A stretch of 64,000 nucleotides of DNA from an uncultured Planctomycetia bacterium (GCA_903929765.1 CAIYVX010000055.1:1-64000), one strand, 5' to 3'; positions 40,396 to 49,526 are shown, counted from the stretch's first letter. Translations and numbers: made by a program. The notes: a model not told the origin generated them from the sequence alone.

Positions 40396-42312
40396 TCATC
40401 CCAACTGCTCGCCGATCCGTTCCCACTCGGCCCACAACTCTTTCAGGCGAGCGTCCTGCCGCTCATAGTCGCGTCCGAGCCGCTCGACGCGCTCAACGTC
40501 CGCCGCCTGGCCCGCCGCCGAGATTTCTTCCGTCAGTTTCGCCAAGGTCTGCTCCACCGCTTCCACTTCCGCCTCAATCGCCTCATGTTGCGCCTTGAGC
40601 CGCTGTTGCGCGTTGGCCTGGCGGCGCGACTCGCGGTAGTCGGCCCGCCGATCCTCTTTGCTCTCCGCCGGCGCGGCCGCTTCGTCTGATGTCCCATCTC
40701 CCGCCGCCGCGCCGCCCCGGCCGCGCCACTGGAGATACTCCTCCCACCCGCCACGGATCACGTGCAGTCCCTGGCCATCAATGGCCCAGATGTGTGTGGC
40801 TGCGGCTTGGATCAGGTAACGGTCGTGGCTGACCAGGAACACCGTGCCGCCGAACTGTTGCAGGACTTCCTGGATGACGTCGCGCGAAGCAATGTCGAGA
40901 TGATTGGTCGGTTCGTCGAGCAGCAGGACGTTGGCCCGGGCCAGCACCAGCCGGGCCAGGACCACGCGGGTCCGCTGCCCGCCGCTCAGTTGGTCGACCC
41001 GTTTCAGGGCCTCATCGCCACCCAGCAGCAAGCGGCCCAACAGCGAGCGGGCCCGCTCCTCCGGGCAGCGGTGATCGACCGCCATGACCGCCTCGAGCGC
41101 CGTGTTCGACGGGTCCAGTTCGCAGTGGGTTTGCGACAGGTAGCCCAGGCTGACATTGGAACCCCAGCGAATCTGTCCCGCCAGCGGCGGCAACTCGCCG
41201 AGCAGGGTCCGCAGCAACGTGGTTTTGCCGGCCCCGTTGGCCCCGACAATGGCCACCCGCCAACCGCGCTCGATCTCCAGACGTTCGATGCGGACCAGCG
41301 GACGGTCGGCCTGATAACCGGCCGCAAGATCTTCGACCCGCAGCACCAGGTCGCCCGTCCGCGCCGCCTCAGGCAGGGCGACGTTGATGGTCTGCTGGTC
41401 CTCTGGCCGCTCCACGCCTTCGTCTCGCAGAAACCGCGCCAGCCGCGTCCGCCGGCCCTGGGCCTCCTTCGAGCGCTGGCCCGCCAGATGCCGAGCGATG
41501 AACTCCTCCGTCTTGGCCACGTACTCCTGCTGTGCCTCCCAGCGCCGCGACCGTTCCTTGTGCCGCTCTTCGCGCTGCGTCAGGTAATGGCTGTACGCCC
41601 CGTGAAAAATCTCCACCCGGGCGAAGGCCACTTCCCATGTGCTCTCCGTGACCCGGTCCAGGAAATACCGGTCATGCGACACCACCACCAGCGCCCCGCG
41701 AAATGACCGCAGCCAGCCCTCCAGCCACTCCACCGAATCCAGGTCCAGGTGGTTCGTCGGCTCGTCGAGCATCAGCACCTGCGGCTCCCGCAACAGCAAG
41801 GTCGCCAGATGTGCCCGCGTCCGCTGGCCCCCGCTCAACTTCGCCAGCGGCCGGTCCCACGTCGCCCGCTCAAAGCCCAGACCCGTCAGCACCTGCTCGA
41901 TTCGCGTCGTGTAGCCGTGCCCGCCCAGGGCCTCGAACCGCCCCTGGAGTTCGCCGTAACGCTTCAAGATGCTCGTCTCGCCGCCGGCCATGGCCGAGGC
42001 CAACTCGTGCAACTCCTGCTCCAGGCTGCGCACGTCGGCAAAGACCTCCAGCATCGCGTCGTAAATCGTGTCGCCTTCCAACTCCGGCGGCGCCTGTGGC
42101 AAATAGCCGATCCGCAGACCGCGGCTGCGGTGACACCGTCCCGTCGAAGGTTCCAACAGGCCGGCCATGATGCGCAGCAGCGTGGTCTTGCCTTCGCCGT
42201 TGGGGCCGACCAGCCCGACGCGGTCGGCTTCGCTCAGCCGGAACGAAGCCTCGGCAAAGACCCGGTGCTCCCCGAACTGCTGCCCGACGTGTTCGCCAAC
42301 GATAAGAGACAT
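40396..42312 (-). CDS. ABC-F family ATPase (Uup/EttA group)
   Basis: 638 residues with two ABC domains and no membrane part. First site: GPNGEGKTT and LSGGQRTRAHLA, with LMLDEPTNHLD; second site: GANGAGKTT and LSGGQRTRVVLA, with LLLDEPTNHLD. The linker between domains (RREERHKER-like, highly charged) and a C-terminal coiled coil (KAQHEAIEAEVEAVEQTLAKL) are typical of ABC-F proteins, which bind the ribosomal E site and act on stalled or resistant ribosomes. Which subfamily is not clear. GGTGGAG precedes the ATG. The next minus-strand gene upstream is the methyltransferase, 66 bases away. Confidence 0.92.
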   Translation of the reverse strand: MSLIVGEHVGQQFGEHRVFAEASFRLSEADRVGLVGPNGEGKTTLLRIMAGLLEPSTGRCHRSRGLRIGYLPQAPPELEGDTIYDAMLEVFADVRSLEQELHELASAMAGGETSILKRYGELQGRFEALGGHGYTTRIEQVLTGLGFERATWDRPLAKLSGGQRTRAHLATLLLREPQVLMLDEPTNHLDLDSVEWLEGWLRSFRGALVVVSHDRYFLDRVTESTWEVAFARVEIFHGAYSHYLTQREERHKERSRRWEAQQEYVAKTEEFIARHLAGQRSKEAQGRRTRLARFLRDEGVERPEDQQTINVALPEAARTGDLVLRVEDLAAGYQADRPLVRIERLEIERGWRVAIVGANGAGKTTLLRTLLGELPPLAGQIRWGSNVSLGYLSQTHCELDPSNTALEAVMAVDHRCPEERARSLLGRLLLGGDEALKRVDQLSGGQRTRVVLARLVLARANVLLLDEPTNHLDIASRDVIQEVLQQFGGTVFLVSHDRYLIQAAATHIWAIDGQGLHVIRGGWEEYLQWRGRGGAAAGDGTSDEAAAPAESKEDRRADYRESRRQANAQQRLKAQHEAIEAEVEAVEQTLAKLTEEISAAGQAADVERVERLGRDYERQDARLKELWAEWERIGEQLG

Positions 42313-42378
42313 CGAATCAGCTCCACCTTTCGGATTGGAGATAAGGGTGTCACACTTCGTCTGTTCGTTATTCCGGTA

Positions 42379-43053
42379 TCATGCTTCGGCCCGCCGCCGG
42401 GCAATGTAGGTCTGTTCCAGTCCGAGGCACCAGGAGAAGCGCCAGCCCTGGATGGCGGCGCTCAGGGAGGTGAACCGTTCGACCACCTCGAAGCCGGCCC
42501 CGTCGAGGTAGCGGCCCAACTGGCGGTACGACAGCAGATTGGTGTGATGTTCCATGAGGTCGGCCACGCCGAAAATGACGCGCCGCCACGGTGTCCGGTT
42601 CGGCGTGGTGATGTAGAGAATCCCGCCCGGTCGCAGGACCCGCGCCACCTCGGCCAGAATCCCCGGCGTGCCCGGCACGTGTTCCAGCAGGTCGGTGATG
42701 GTCACAACGTCGAAGGACCGGTCCGCAAAGGGCAGGGGCTCCAGAACATTATGTACCTGCAACTGGCTGCCCGGCGCCGTCTTTCGCGCCTCCTCGATGG
42801 CATGCTCCGACACATCCACGCCGAAGGTCTCGAAATCGCCCTCGAACCGTCGCAACAAAAACCCGTAAGCGCAGCCCACGTCGAGCAACCGTCCGCCCGT
42901 GCAATGCCGCCGCACGTCGACAGCATAGCCATCGAAAACGCGGGCCAGGTCGCGGTAGCCGCCGGTCAGCCAATAGAAAAACGATTTCTTGCCGCTGAAA
43001 TAGTTCGCGTCGTAAACTGATTTGTAAGATAGTTGCTTTGGCAGCAGGGTCAT
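42379..43053 (-). CDS. Class I SAM-dependent methyltransferase
   Basis: 224 residues from the ATG complemented at 43051-43053; a longer frame exists but its extra residues are not protein-like. Motif I is LLDVGCAYGFLL, the acidic post-I residue lies in FGVDVSEHAI, and motif IV/post-I strands VVTITDLLEHVPG and LRPGGILYITTPNR fit the UbiG/ubiE-like group. Substrate unknown. On the minus strand TTGCCG, 16 bases and TATAGT (43091-43064) could form a promoter that starts only a few bases before the ATG, so the transcript may be nearly leaderless. Confidence 0.85.
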   Translation of the reverse strand: MTLLPKQLSYKSVYDANYFSGKKSFFYWLTGGYRDLARVFDGYAVDVRRHCTGGRLLDVGCAYGFLLRRFEGDFETFGVDVSEHAIEEARKTAPGSQLQVHNVLEPLPFADRSFDVVTITDLLEHVPGTPGILAEVARVLRPGGILYITTPNRTPWRRVIFGVADLMEHHTNLLSYRQLGRYLDGAGFEVVERFTSLSAAIQGWRFSWCLGLEQTYIARRRAEA

Positions 43054-43198
43054 AAGTACCTTAACTATACCCGCCGAATTCCGGGCGGCAAGCGAATTGT
43101 CAGTTAGGCAGTTAGGTCTCTGCTTGTTTTTGCGTTTGACTTTGGCTCGAATGTTTAGCATTCTTAACGTGAAGGTTAAGTTATTGGAATGATCTATT

Positions 43199-43240
43199 CC
43201 CCGCCAGACACGCCGAAAGGCCTTTGGCGGGGTTTTGTTT
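43199..43240 (+). terminator. Plus-strand terminator-like hairpin with no obvious upstream gene
   Basis: CCCCGCCA and TGGCGGGG form an 8-bp stem with a loop that itself contains GCC/GGC pairing, followed by TTTTGTTTT. The T run follows on the + strand, but neighbouring genes on both sides are on the minus strand. Confidence 0.65.
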
Positions 43241-43245
43241 TCTCA

Positions 43246-44343
43246 CTACTTCCCCGCGCGCGGCCCCTCGTTCGGTCCGGTCGGAACGATCACCTCAAAA
43301 TCGCTCGCCTTGAGCCGCCCCAGATCGTCCAGGCCTTTGATTCGCGGGTCCGGGGCCACGGAAATCCGCCAATCCCCGCCGTTGTCCGCCACGATCATCC
43401 CGTATTTCTTCAGCCCCCTGGCGATGGTCTGGGCGTGCGGCGAGAAACCGGAAATGTCCACCCCGGCCTTCAGCCGGAACCGTTCACCCATGCGCGGCAA
43501 ATTCGGATCGTCGCTGCGGCTGGCCTTGTGCGTCGCCGGATAGACGTAGGCGGCGCGCGAGTGGTGGACCGTGAAGCGAACAGCGTGCCTGACTTCGCCG
43601 CCGGCCACGTCGTCATAGCGAACGGTCAGCGGGAAAATCGGCAACCCGGCCGCATCGCCGCTCGTCCACCCGTCCGGCCGCAGGGCGTTGGTCTTCAGGT
43701 CGAAGGTCGCCTCGTTCGACGCCTGCCAACCCTTGTCGGTCCGCCGCGCCTGCCACCATTCGTAAAGCAACCCGCGCGCTGGGTCGATAACCAGCACATG
43801 GCGGTCGCCCTCTTCGGCTTTGGCCTGTTTGTCGGCGAGTTTTTCCTTGCCGGCGGGACTCCAGCCCTCGATCGGGGTGTTGTCGGGCATAGGATACGGG
43901 CCGGGGTCGGACTCGTTGGGATAGTCCACCAGTTGGACCGGCACGAGTGGCTGGTTCGCCGGAACGATGATGTAACCCATGTCGGAGTTGCAAGCCAGCG
44001 ACTTCCGGTCCTTCATCGTGGCAATCATGGCTTCAGAGTTTTTGGCCACCGGCCGGGTGCTTATATCTTCGTTGAACGGGCTGTCGGCCGGAAAGACCTG
44101 AACGCACTTCAGCACCGCGTCGGCCTCCGGCGTGTAGAAGGGCAGGGGCTTCTCGAATTTCGGCATGGCCTTCAGCTTGGCCAGATATGCCGCCGTCGTC
44201 CCCGCCGGATTATGGCCGGGCACTTTGACGGAGTTGGCGGAGGCTTTCTCCGCTTGGCTCTGCGGCCTCCCGGGCTGGTCAGCGGCAACCACGAACCCTT
44301 CGGCGAGCATCAAAAGAACCACAACGACCAATGTTCTGTCCAT
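43246..44343 (-). CDS. Secreted protein of unknown function
   Basis: 365 residues. An N-terminal signal (TLVVVVLLMLAEGFVVAAD) is followed by a linker and a globular domain with conserved-looking strings PFNEDISTRP, GYIIVPANQP and DPGPYPMPDNTPIEGW, then an HSRAAYVYPATHKAS segment and RFRLKAGVDISGFSP. I recall similar uncharacterised extracellular proteins in soil bacteria but cannot give a function. No catalytic triad is clear. It probably forms an operon with the membrane protein gene encoded 16 bases upstream on the same strand. Confidence 0.65.
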   Translation of the reverse strand: MDRTLVVVVLLMLAEGFVVAADQPGRPQSQAEKASANSVKVPGHNPAGTTAAYLAKLKAMPKFEKPLPFYTPEADAVLKCVQVFPADSPFNEDISTRPVAKNSEAMIATMKDRKSLACNSDMGYIIVPANQPLVPVQLVDYPNESDPGPYPMPDNTPIEGWSPAGKEKLADKQAKAEEGDRHVLVIDPARGLLYEWWQARRTDKGWQASNEATFDLKTNALRPDGWTSGDAAGLPIFPLTVRYDDVAGGEVRHAVRFTVHHSRAAYVYPATHKASRSDDPNLPRMGERFRLKAGVDISGFSPHAQTIARGLKKYGMIVADNGGDWRISVAPDPRIKGLDDLGRLKASDFEVIVPTGPNEGPRAGK

Positions 44344-44359
44344 CTATTCGCCTTTCACG

Positions 44360-45046
44360 TCATTGTCGAAGACCGAAAGGATGGCTGTCCCGGTAGGCAA
44401 AAAAGAGTGCCGTGAAGATGATACCCAACAGCAACAAAATAAATATGAATGCCCTAGCGTAGCTGAAAAACCCTGGCCCGGCGAGCCGCCCCTCCTGCAA
44501 TCCGTCGCCCATAACAGTCTGCATGGCGGAACGCAACCGTTCGAAGGCCGCCTTCCTGAACATTGTTGCGGGCTTCAAAACCAGATACTTTCCATCCGGC
44601 AAGGCCAAGCTCATCTGCATGCGTCGCGAGTCCGCACAACCTCGCACGCAACTGGGAGCCAACATCAAAGCCGGAACCCTGGCCTGTGCCCCGCCACGGC
44701 GGGATACAAAGGCCGTAAACAGCGCACCAACGAGAACCGTCAGAATCAGCGTGTGGCCGGAGCCGAAGGACTCTCTCATGGGTGTCAGTGCTATGGCCCC
44801 GTGCATGACCACCAGCCGTCCTCGCCTCGCCCCGAGCAGCATGGCCCTATTCTCCCGCTCGCCCGGAATGTAGAAAACCTCCAAGTCAGCAAGCGGCGGC
44901 TGCGGTGTAGGCAGTTTGGTAGCCACCGCCGAGGCCAACTCTTTCAGAGTCGCGCCATCGCGCGTCTCTTCGACCGCGTCGGCCAGTGCGGCCAGCGGAT
45001 CATTGCCGATTGGAGCCGTCTTTTCATCGTCAGCGGATTCGGTCAT
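44360..45046 (-). CDS. Membrane protein of unknown function
   Basis: 228 residues from the ATG complemented at 45044-45046, with GGAGG 6 bases before it. An acidic N terminus, a beta-rich cytoplasmic-like domain (LGARRGRLVVMHGAIAL), one helix (TLILTVLVGALFTAFV), another soluble part with KYLVLKPATMFRKAAF, and a second helix near the C terminus (FIFILLLLGIIFTALFFAY). No known domain recognised. It lies directly upstream of the secreted protein gene and divergent from metG. Confidence 0.55.
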   Translation of the reverse strand: MTESADDEKTAPIGNDPLAALADAVEETRDGATLKELASAVATKLPTPQPPLADLEVFYIPGERENRAMLLGARRGRLVVMHGAIALTPMRESFGSGHTLILTVLVGALFTAFVSRRGGAQARVPALMLAPSCVRGCADSRRMQMSLALPDGKYLVLKPATMFRKAAFERLRSAMQTVMGDGLQEGRLAGPGFFSYARAFIFILLLLGIIFTALFFAYRDSHPFGLRQ

Positions 45047-45127
45047 GTCCAGCCTCCATATCACGAGTCTAGCCTTTGAACCACATGAGTTCAAGCCTTT
45101 ATCATCTTCAGAAACCAGCAAAAAACC

Positions 45128-45155
45128 GTGACATTCTCCCGCGCCCGGTTATTAT
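45128..45155 (+). promoter_or_regulatory. Probable metG promoter
   Basis: GTGACA at 45128-45133, 16-base spacer, TATTAT at 45150-45155. The start would fall near 45162; a small CGCCGCC/GGCGG hairpin follows in the 45-base leader. Confidence 0.5.
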
Positions 45156-45206
45156 ATGGATTCGCCGCCGGAGTTGGCGGCATCAGAAAATGAAAAGGGA
45201 TAATCC

Positions 45207-46856
45207 GTGACTCGAAAGCTTCTCGTTACCTCCGCCCTGCCTTACGCCAACGGGCAGATTCACATCGGCCACCTCGTCGAGTACATCCAGACCGACATCT
45301 GGGTCCGCTACCAGAAACTGCGCGGCGTCGATTGCGTCTATTGCTGTGCCGACGACACCCACGGCACGCCGATCATGATCCGCGCCCGCAAGGAAGGCAT
45401 CACGCCCGAGCAACTCATTGCCGCCATGCACGCCGAGCACCTCCGCGACTTCACCGCCTTCGAGGTCGCCTTTGACAACTATTATTCGACCCACTCCGAC
45501 GAGAACCGCGCCTTCGCCGAGTCGATTTACAACGAGTTGCGGGACGGCGGCCACATCGCCGTCCGCGAAGTCGAGCAGGCCTATTGCGAAGAGGACCAGA
45601 TGTGGCTGCCCGACCGCTTCCTGCGCGGCAAGTGCCCCAAGTGCGGCGCTGAGGACCAGTACGGCGACAGTTGCGACGCCTGCGGCAGCACCTACCGCCC
45701 GACCGACCTGATCGCCCCGCGCTGCGCCGTCTGCGGCCTGCCGCCGGTGCGCCGCATGTCCGACCACTATTTCTTCAAGCTGGCCGACTTTGCCGAGCCG
45801 CTCCGGCACTGGGTCCGCTCCGGCCACGTCCATCCGGCCATCGCCAACAAGCTCGAGGAATGGTTCTCCGAGGGCCTGCGCGACTGGGACATCAGCCGCG
45901 ACGGGCCGTACTTCGGTTTCCGCATCCCCGGCACCGAGAACAAATACTTTTACGTCTGGCTCGACGCCCCCATCGGCTACATGGCCAGTTTCAAGAACCT
46001 CTGCGACCGCACCGGCCGCGACTTCGACGCCTACTGGAAATCCGATGCGACCGAGTTGCACCACTTCATCGGCAAGGACATCGTCTATTTCCACGCCCTG
46101 TTCTGGCCGGCCATGCTCATGGGCGCCGGCTTCCGCACGCCGACGCAACTGGCCATTCACGGCTTCCTGACCGTCAACGGCCAGAAAATGAGCAAGTCGC
46201 GCGGCACCTTCATCAACGCCCGGACCTTCGCCAAGCACCTCGACCCGCAGACGCTGCGCTATTATTACGCCTCCAAGCTCGGACCGGGACCGGAGGACAT
46301 CGACCTGGCCATCGACGATTTCATCAACCGCACCAATTCCGAACTGGTCGGCAAGCTGGCCAACCTCGTCAGCCGCGCCGCCCGCATGGTCGGCTCCAAG
46401 CTTGGCGGCCTGACCTGCGAACCCGACCCGCGCGCCGCCGGGATGCTGAAAAATATCCGCACTGCCGCCGACGAAATCGCCGCACACTTTGAATCGCGGA
46501 ACTTCAACCTCGCCGTGCGGCAAATCTGCGTCCTGGCCGACGAGGCCAACAAATACCTCGAAGAAACACAGCCCTGGCAGGCCATTAAGACCGACCCCGA
46601 GGCCGCCCGGGCCCAGCTTTCCGCCGCCCTCGAAGCCGCGCGGCTCCTGGCCGTTTACCTCAAGCCGATCATCCCCGACTTCGTCGCCAAAGTCGAGCGT
46701 TGCCTGGCCGTCGCCCCGCTCTCCTGGGCCAGCCTCGCCGAAACGCCGGGCCCGCGGCAACTCGGCGAATTTGAACGTCTGGCCGACCGCATCGACCCCG
46801 CGGCCGTCGAGGCCATGATTGCCGAAACCGCCGCCGACCAGGCCGCCCACAAGTAA
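45207..46856 (+). CDS. metG: Methionyl-tRNA synthetase
   Basis: 549 residues from GTG 45207 (AAGGGATAATCC upstream). Class I signatures are HIGH as HIGH-like QIHIGHLVEY and KMSKS in NGQKMSKSRG. The zinc-binding insertion is CPKCGAEDQYGDSCDACG plus CAVCG. The anticodon-binding helical domain follows (NTYLEETQPW-like ANKYLEETQPWQAIK). It ends without the C-terminal tRNA-binding/dimer domain seen in the longer E. coli enzyme, so it is the short form. Essential for protein synthesis; charges both initiator and elongator tRNA-Met. Confidence 0.95.
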   Translation: MTRKLLVTSALPYANGQIHIGHLVEYIQTDIWVRYQKLRGVDCVYCCADDTHGTPIMIRARKEGITPEQLIAAMHAEHLRDFTAFEVAFDNYYSTHSDENRAFAESIYNELRDGGHIAVREVEQAYCEEDQMWLPDRFLRGKCPKCGAEDQYGDSCDACGSTYRPTDLIAPRCAVCGLPPVRRMSDHYFFKLADFAEPLRHWVRSGHVHPAIANKLEEWFSEGLRDWDISRDGPYFGFRIPGTENKYFYVWLDAPIGYMASFKNLCDRTGRDFDAYWKSDATELHHFIGKDIVYFHALFWPAMLMGAGFRTPTQLAIHGFLTVNGQKMSKSRGTFINARTFAKHLDPQTLRYYYASKLGPGPEDIDLAIDDFINRTNSELVGKLANLVSRAARMVGSKLGGLTCEPDPRAAGMLKNIRTAADEIAAHFESRNFNLAVRQICVLADEANKYLEETQPWQAIKTDPEAARAQLSAALEAARLLAVYLKPIIPDFVAKVERCLAVAPLSWASLAETPGPRQLGEFERLADRIDPAAVEAMIAETAADQAAHK

Positions 46857-46900
46857 ATTTTCGGACTCGGTGGGTGTGCAGAATGTGGGCCGACGTTCAA

Positions 46901-46948
46901 CACACCTTGCCCGGCGATACGGCGCGCCGGGACAAAGTGTGGCACCCC
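46901..46948. repeat. Family C hairpin, copy 3
   Basis: CACACCTTG / CAAAGTGTG outer arms with CCCGGC / GCCGGG inner arms, followed by GGCACCCC; one mismatch relative to the copy at 3961. Lies in the gap between metG and hisF, and may attenuate metG read-through. Confidence 0.85.
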
Positions 46949-47000
46949 TGAACTGTTTATGACCAACGAAATTTGGTCAGATGCCCGACCGCTGTAATGC

Positions 47001-47028
47001 TTGCAATGACAGTCCCTTAGGTTATAAT
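47001..47028 (+). promoter_or_regulatory. hisF promoter, near-consensus
   Basis: TTGCAA at 47001-47006, 16-base spacer and a perfect TATAAT at 47023-47028. The start would fall near 47035, 28 bases before the ATG; GAGAGTGAAGGT gives the ribosome site. Confidence 0.75.
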
Positions 47029-47062
47029 CAGCCCTTTCGCAGGTGCGAACGAGAGTGAAGGT

Positions 47063-47860
47063 ATGCTGACTCGGCGGATCATTCCTTGTCTGGACATTAT
47101 GAACGGCCGCGTGGTCAAAGGAACCAAATTCCTCGACCTCCGCGACGCCGGCGATCCGGTCCAGGTTGCCCAACGCTACGAGCAGGAACAGGCCGACGAA
47201 CTGGTTTTTCTCGACATCACCGCCAGCCACGAAGAGCGCCCGATCATCCTCGACGTGGTCCGCCGGACCGCCGAGTGCTGTTTCATGCCGCTCACGGTCG
47301 GCGGAGGAATTTGCACCATCGACGACATCCGAGAAATCCTCAAGGCCGGGGCCGACAAGGTCTCCCTCAACTCCGCCGCTGTGCGAAACCCCGAGTTTGT
47401 CCGCCAGGCCGCCAGCCGCTTCGGCTCACAGTGCATCGTCGTGGCCATCGACCCCCGCCGCGTCCAGAAGGACGGTCGCGAGGTCTGGGAAGTCCACATT
47501 AACGGCGGCCGCATCCCGACCGGCCTGGAGGCCGTCGCCTGGGCCCGCCGTGTCGTCGAACTCGGCGCTGGCGAAATCCTCCTTACCTGCATGGACGCCG
47601 ACGGCACCCAAAACGGCTACGATATTCCGATGACCCGCGCCGTGGCCGAGGCCGTGGGCGTGCCGGTCATCGCCAGCGGCGGCTGCGGGTCGCCTGAACA
47701 CATGAGAGAGGTGCTCGTCGACGGCGGCGCCGATGCCGCCCTGGCCGCCGGCATCTTCCACTATCGCCAGTACTCCATCGGCGAGGCAAAAAGTTACCTG
47801 GCCGCCCACGGCGTCCCCGTCCGCGAGGCCGTTACAGTAGCACGGGCATCCTGCCCGTGA
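47063..47860 (+). CDS. hisF: Imidazole glycerol phosphate synthase cyclase subunit
   Basis: 265 residues, a (beta/alpha)8 barrel. The catalytic acids are Asp in PCLDIMNG and Asp in VVAIDPRR; phosphate loops LTVGGGICT and [13 protein letters not shown] are intact. It converts PRFAR and ammonia from HisH to IGP and AICAR. No hisH or other his gene is adjacent. The natural C terminus is probably near AAHGVPVR; the last dozen residues ([11 protein letters not shown]) and the stop codon at 47858-47860 run into a family D palindromic repeat, so the 3' end seems to have been extended by repeat insertion. Confidence 0.93.
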   Translation: MLTRRIIPCLDIMNGRVVKGTKFLDLRDAGDPVQVAQRYEQEQADELVFLDITASHEERPIILDVVRRTAECCFMPLTVGGGICTIDDIREILKAGADKVSLNSAAVRNPEFVRQAASRFGSQCIVVAIDPRRVQKDGREVWEVHINGGRIPTGLEAVAWARRVVELGAGEILLTCMDADGTQNGYDIPMTRAVAEAVGVPVIASGGCGSPEHMREVLVDGGADAALAAGIFHYRQYSIGEAKSYLAAHGVPVREAVTVARASCP

Positions 47861-47884
47861 GTCCCACGGGCATCTTGCCCGTGG
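47841..47884. repeat. Family D double hairpin, left copy of an inverted pair
   Basis: Two hairpins in a row: CACGGGCA/TGCCCGTG and CCACGGGCA/TGCCCGTGG, separated by AGTC. It provides the hisF stop codon. The copy at 48270-48314 matches it when reverse-complemented, so the two face each other across a small gene. Confidence 0.88.
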
Positions 47885-47930
47885 TTTGTTGTGAATAGTG
47901 AACTTCAAAGTTATTTTTGGAGGATTCCAA

Positions 47931-48257
47931 ATGAGACTTTCTTTTTTGACTTCAATTGCTTTTCAGGTCAACTCTGCAATCAGCAGTGGGGAGAAGATTT
48001 CCCCCGAGGATCTGAAAAAGGCAATCAAAGACGGGAGTTTTTGGGAACTCTTGAATTCTCGTGATATTCTACCCATGGGCGGCATGGAAAATGAAAACGC
48101 AGACGTGAGAGAAGAACTTCTAGCGAAACTGAAGCCCATAGAGATTGCTTTCGATGGCGACGAGCGCCGGAAGTTTGGAGTTGTGATGTCCGACGGCCTC
48201 GGCATTTTGATGGCTTATCTTCTCGAAGCGATACAGCAGTTTTACTGCCAAAAATAA
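47931..48257 (+). CDS. Small protein of unknown function, AT-richer than neighbours
   Basis: 108 residues from ATG 47931, which has a good GGAGG seven bases upstream (47919-47923); an earlier in-frame GTG is less likely. The product (starting MRLSFLTSIAFQVN, ending QQFYCQK) shows helical stretches and a SGEKISPEDLKKAIKDGSFW segment, without signal peptide or recognisable domain. The DNA is visibly richer in A and T and uses different codons (AAA, GAA, TTT, AGA) from the C-ending genes around it. It is enclosed by inverted family D repeats, which together suggests a transferred cassette. Possibly a small regulatory or immunity-like protein, but this is a guess. Confidence 0.6.
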   Translation: MRLSFLTSIAFQVNSAISSGEKISPEDLKKAIKDGSFWELLNSRDILPMGGMENENADVREELLAKLKPIEIAFDGDERRKFGVVMSDGLGILMAYLLEAIQQFYCQK

Positions 48258-48269
48258 GAAACTGCAACA

Positions 48270-48314
48270 GCACGGGCAAGATGCCCGTGCGACTCACGGG
48301 CGAGACGCCCGTGC
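48270..48314. repeat. Family D double hairpin, right copy of an inverted pair
   Basis: GCACGGGCA/TGCCCGTGC followed by CACGGGCG/CGCCCGTG. Its reverse complement aligns with 47841-47884 over both hairpins and the intervening GAGTC, with a handful of differences. Confidence 0.88.
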
Positions 48315-48346
48315 CACTGTACAAAGGCGAAGTCGGAGCGCGTTTC

Positions 48347-49471
48347 ATGATCGAAGTCGAAATCAACGGCGAAATGGTTCTCCTGACCATGGAGCGGCTC
48401 TTCGCCATGGCCACCGAATCCGGTGCCAGCGACCTTCACCTGAAGGACACCTGCCCGCCGCTTTTTCGCGTCGACGGCGACATCGTCCCGCTGGCCAGCC
48501 GTCCTCTGACCGAACACGAAGTCGACGAACTGGCCGAGAGCTTGCTGGACGACCGCCTGACGCGGCAATATGCCGAGCAGGGGACCGTGGACTTCGCCTG
48601 GGCCTCGCCCGGCGGCGACCGCTTCCGCATCAACATTTTCCGCCAGCGCGGCCGCCGCAGCGTCAGTTGCCGCCGCGTCAACCGCTACATTCCCTCTTTC
48701 GCCGAACTCCGGTTGCCCGAGGCCGCGCTCGCCAAGCTCTGCCGCCTGCACCAGGGCCTGATCATCTTTGCCGGCCAGACCGGGTGCGGCAAATCGACTT
48801 CCATCGCCGCCTGCCTCGAATTCATCAACCAGAACCGGGCCTGCCATGTCGTCACCATCGAGGATCCGATCGAGTATCTCTACGAAGACAAGAAGGCCTT
48901 CATCAGCCAGCGTGAGGTCGGCACCGATGTCGAATCCATGGGCGCCGCCCTGAAATTCCTGATGCGCGAAGACCCCGACGTTGTCCTGATCGGCGAGATG
49001 CGCGACATCGACACCTTCGAGGCCGCCATCCGCGCCGCCGAAACCGGACACCTCGTCTTTGCCACACTTCACGCCGCCAACCCGGCCTCCGCCATCGGAC
49101 GCATCCTCGACCTTTATCCCGACCACATGCAGGCCCCCGTGCGGCAGAACCTCGCTTTCAACCTCGCCGCCATTGTTTGCCAGATGCTCGTCCCGACCGG
49201 CGCCCAGGAATTCAAACGCGTCCCGGCGTTCGAGATTCTGGTCGCCACCGGCCTGGCCCGCAAAATGATCCGCGAGGCCGAGGATCAGAAGCTCATTGAA
49301 ATCATCGCCGGCGGCGCGGCCGAGGGCATGATTGACTTCACCCGCAGCTTCGTCGAATTGATCTCCAAGGGCTGGATTTCGCACCAGACCGCCTACGAGT
49401 TCGCGCCCAACGAGGACGCCCTGCGCATGGCCCTCAAGGGCATTGCCGTCAAGCAGGGGATTATCAGGTAG
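48347..49471 (+). CDS. pilT: Type IV pilus retraction ATPase PilT-like
   Basis: 374 residues from ATG 48347 (GGAG eight bases upstream); the open frame upstream runs through the repeat and is not counted. Residue 143-150 is Walker A GQTGCGKS, followed by the Asp box and VTIEDPIEYLY, Walker B VLIGEMRD, and His-box region GHLVFATLHA. Also ASDLHLK near the N terminus, as in PilT. It should be a hexameric cytoplasmic motor that depolymerises type IV pili or powers related secretion. No pilin or PilC gene is in view; the next gene is a degenerate relative, suggesting a dispersed pilus/secretion system. Confidence 0.88.
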   Translation: MIEVEINGEMVLLTMERLFAMATESGASDLHLKDTCPPLFRVDGDIVPLASRPLTEHEVDELAESLLDDRLTRQYAEQGTVDFAWASPGGDRFRINIFRQRGRRSVSCRRVNRYIPSFAELRLPEAALAKLCRLHQGLIIFAGQTGCGKSTSIAACLEFINQNRACHVVTIEDPIEYLYEDKKAFISQREVGTDVESMGAALKFLMREDPDVVLIGEMRDIDTFEAAIRAAETGHLVFATLHAANPASAIGRILDLYPDHMQAPVRQNLAFNLAAIVCQMLVPTGAQEFKRVPAFEILVATGLARKMIREAEDQKLIEIIAGGAAEGMIDFTRSFVELISKGWISHQTAYEFAPNEDALRMALKGIAVKQGIIR

Positions 49472-49479
49472 CTTTTTTA

Positions 49480-49526
49480 CCCCTCTCCCCTGGGAGAGGG
49501 TGGCACGAAGTGCCGGGTGAGGGGTT
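49480..49526. repeat. Family A repeat, copy 3
   Basis: CCCCTCTCCCCTGGGAGAGG, an inner GGCACGAAGTGCC hairpin, then GGGTGAGGGG. Lies 9 bases after the pilT stop. Confidence 0.88.

Noticed and set aside
47841-48314. CRISPR array or integron
   Set aside because: Repeats are palindromic and occur singly or in inverted pairs with no regular spacers; no cas or integrase gene is present.
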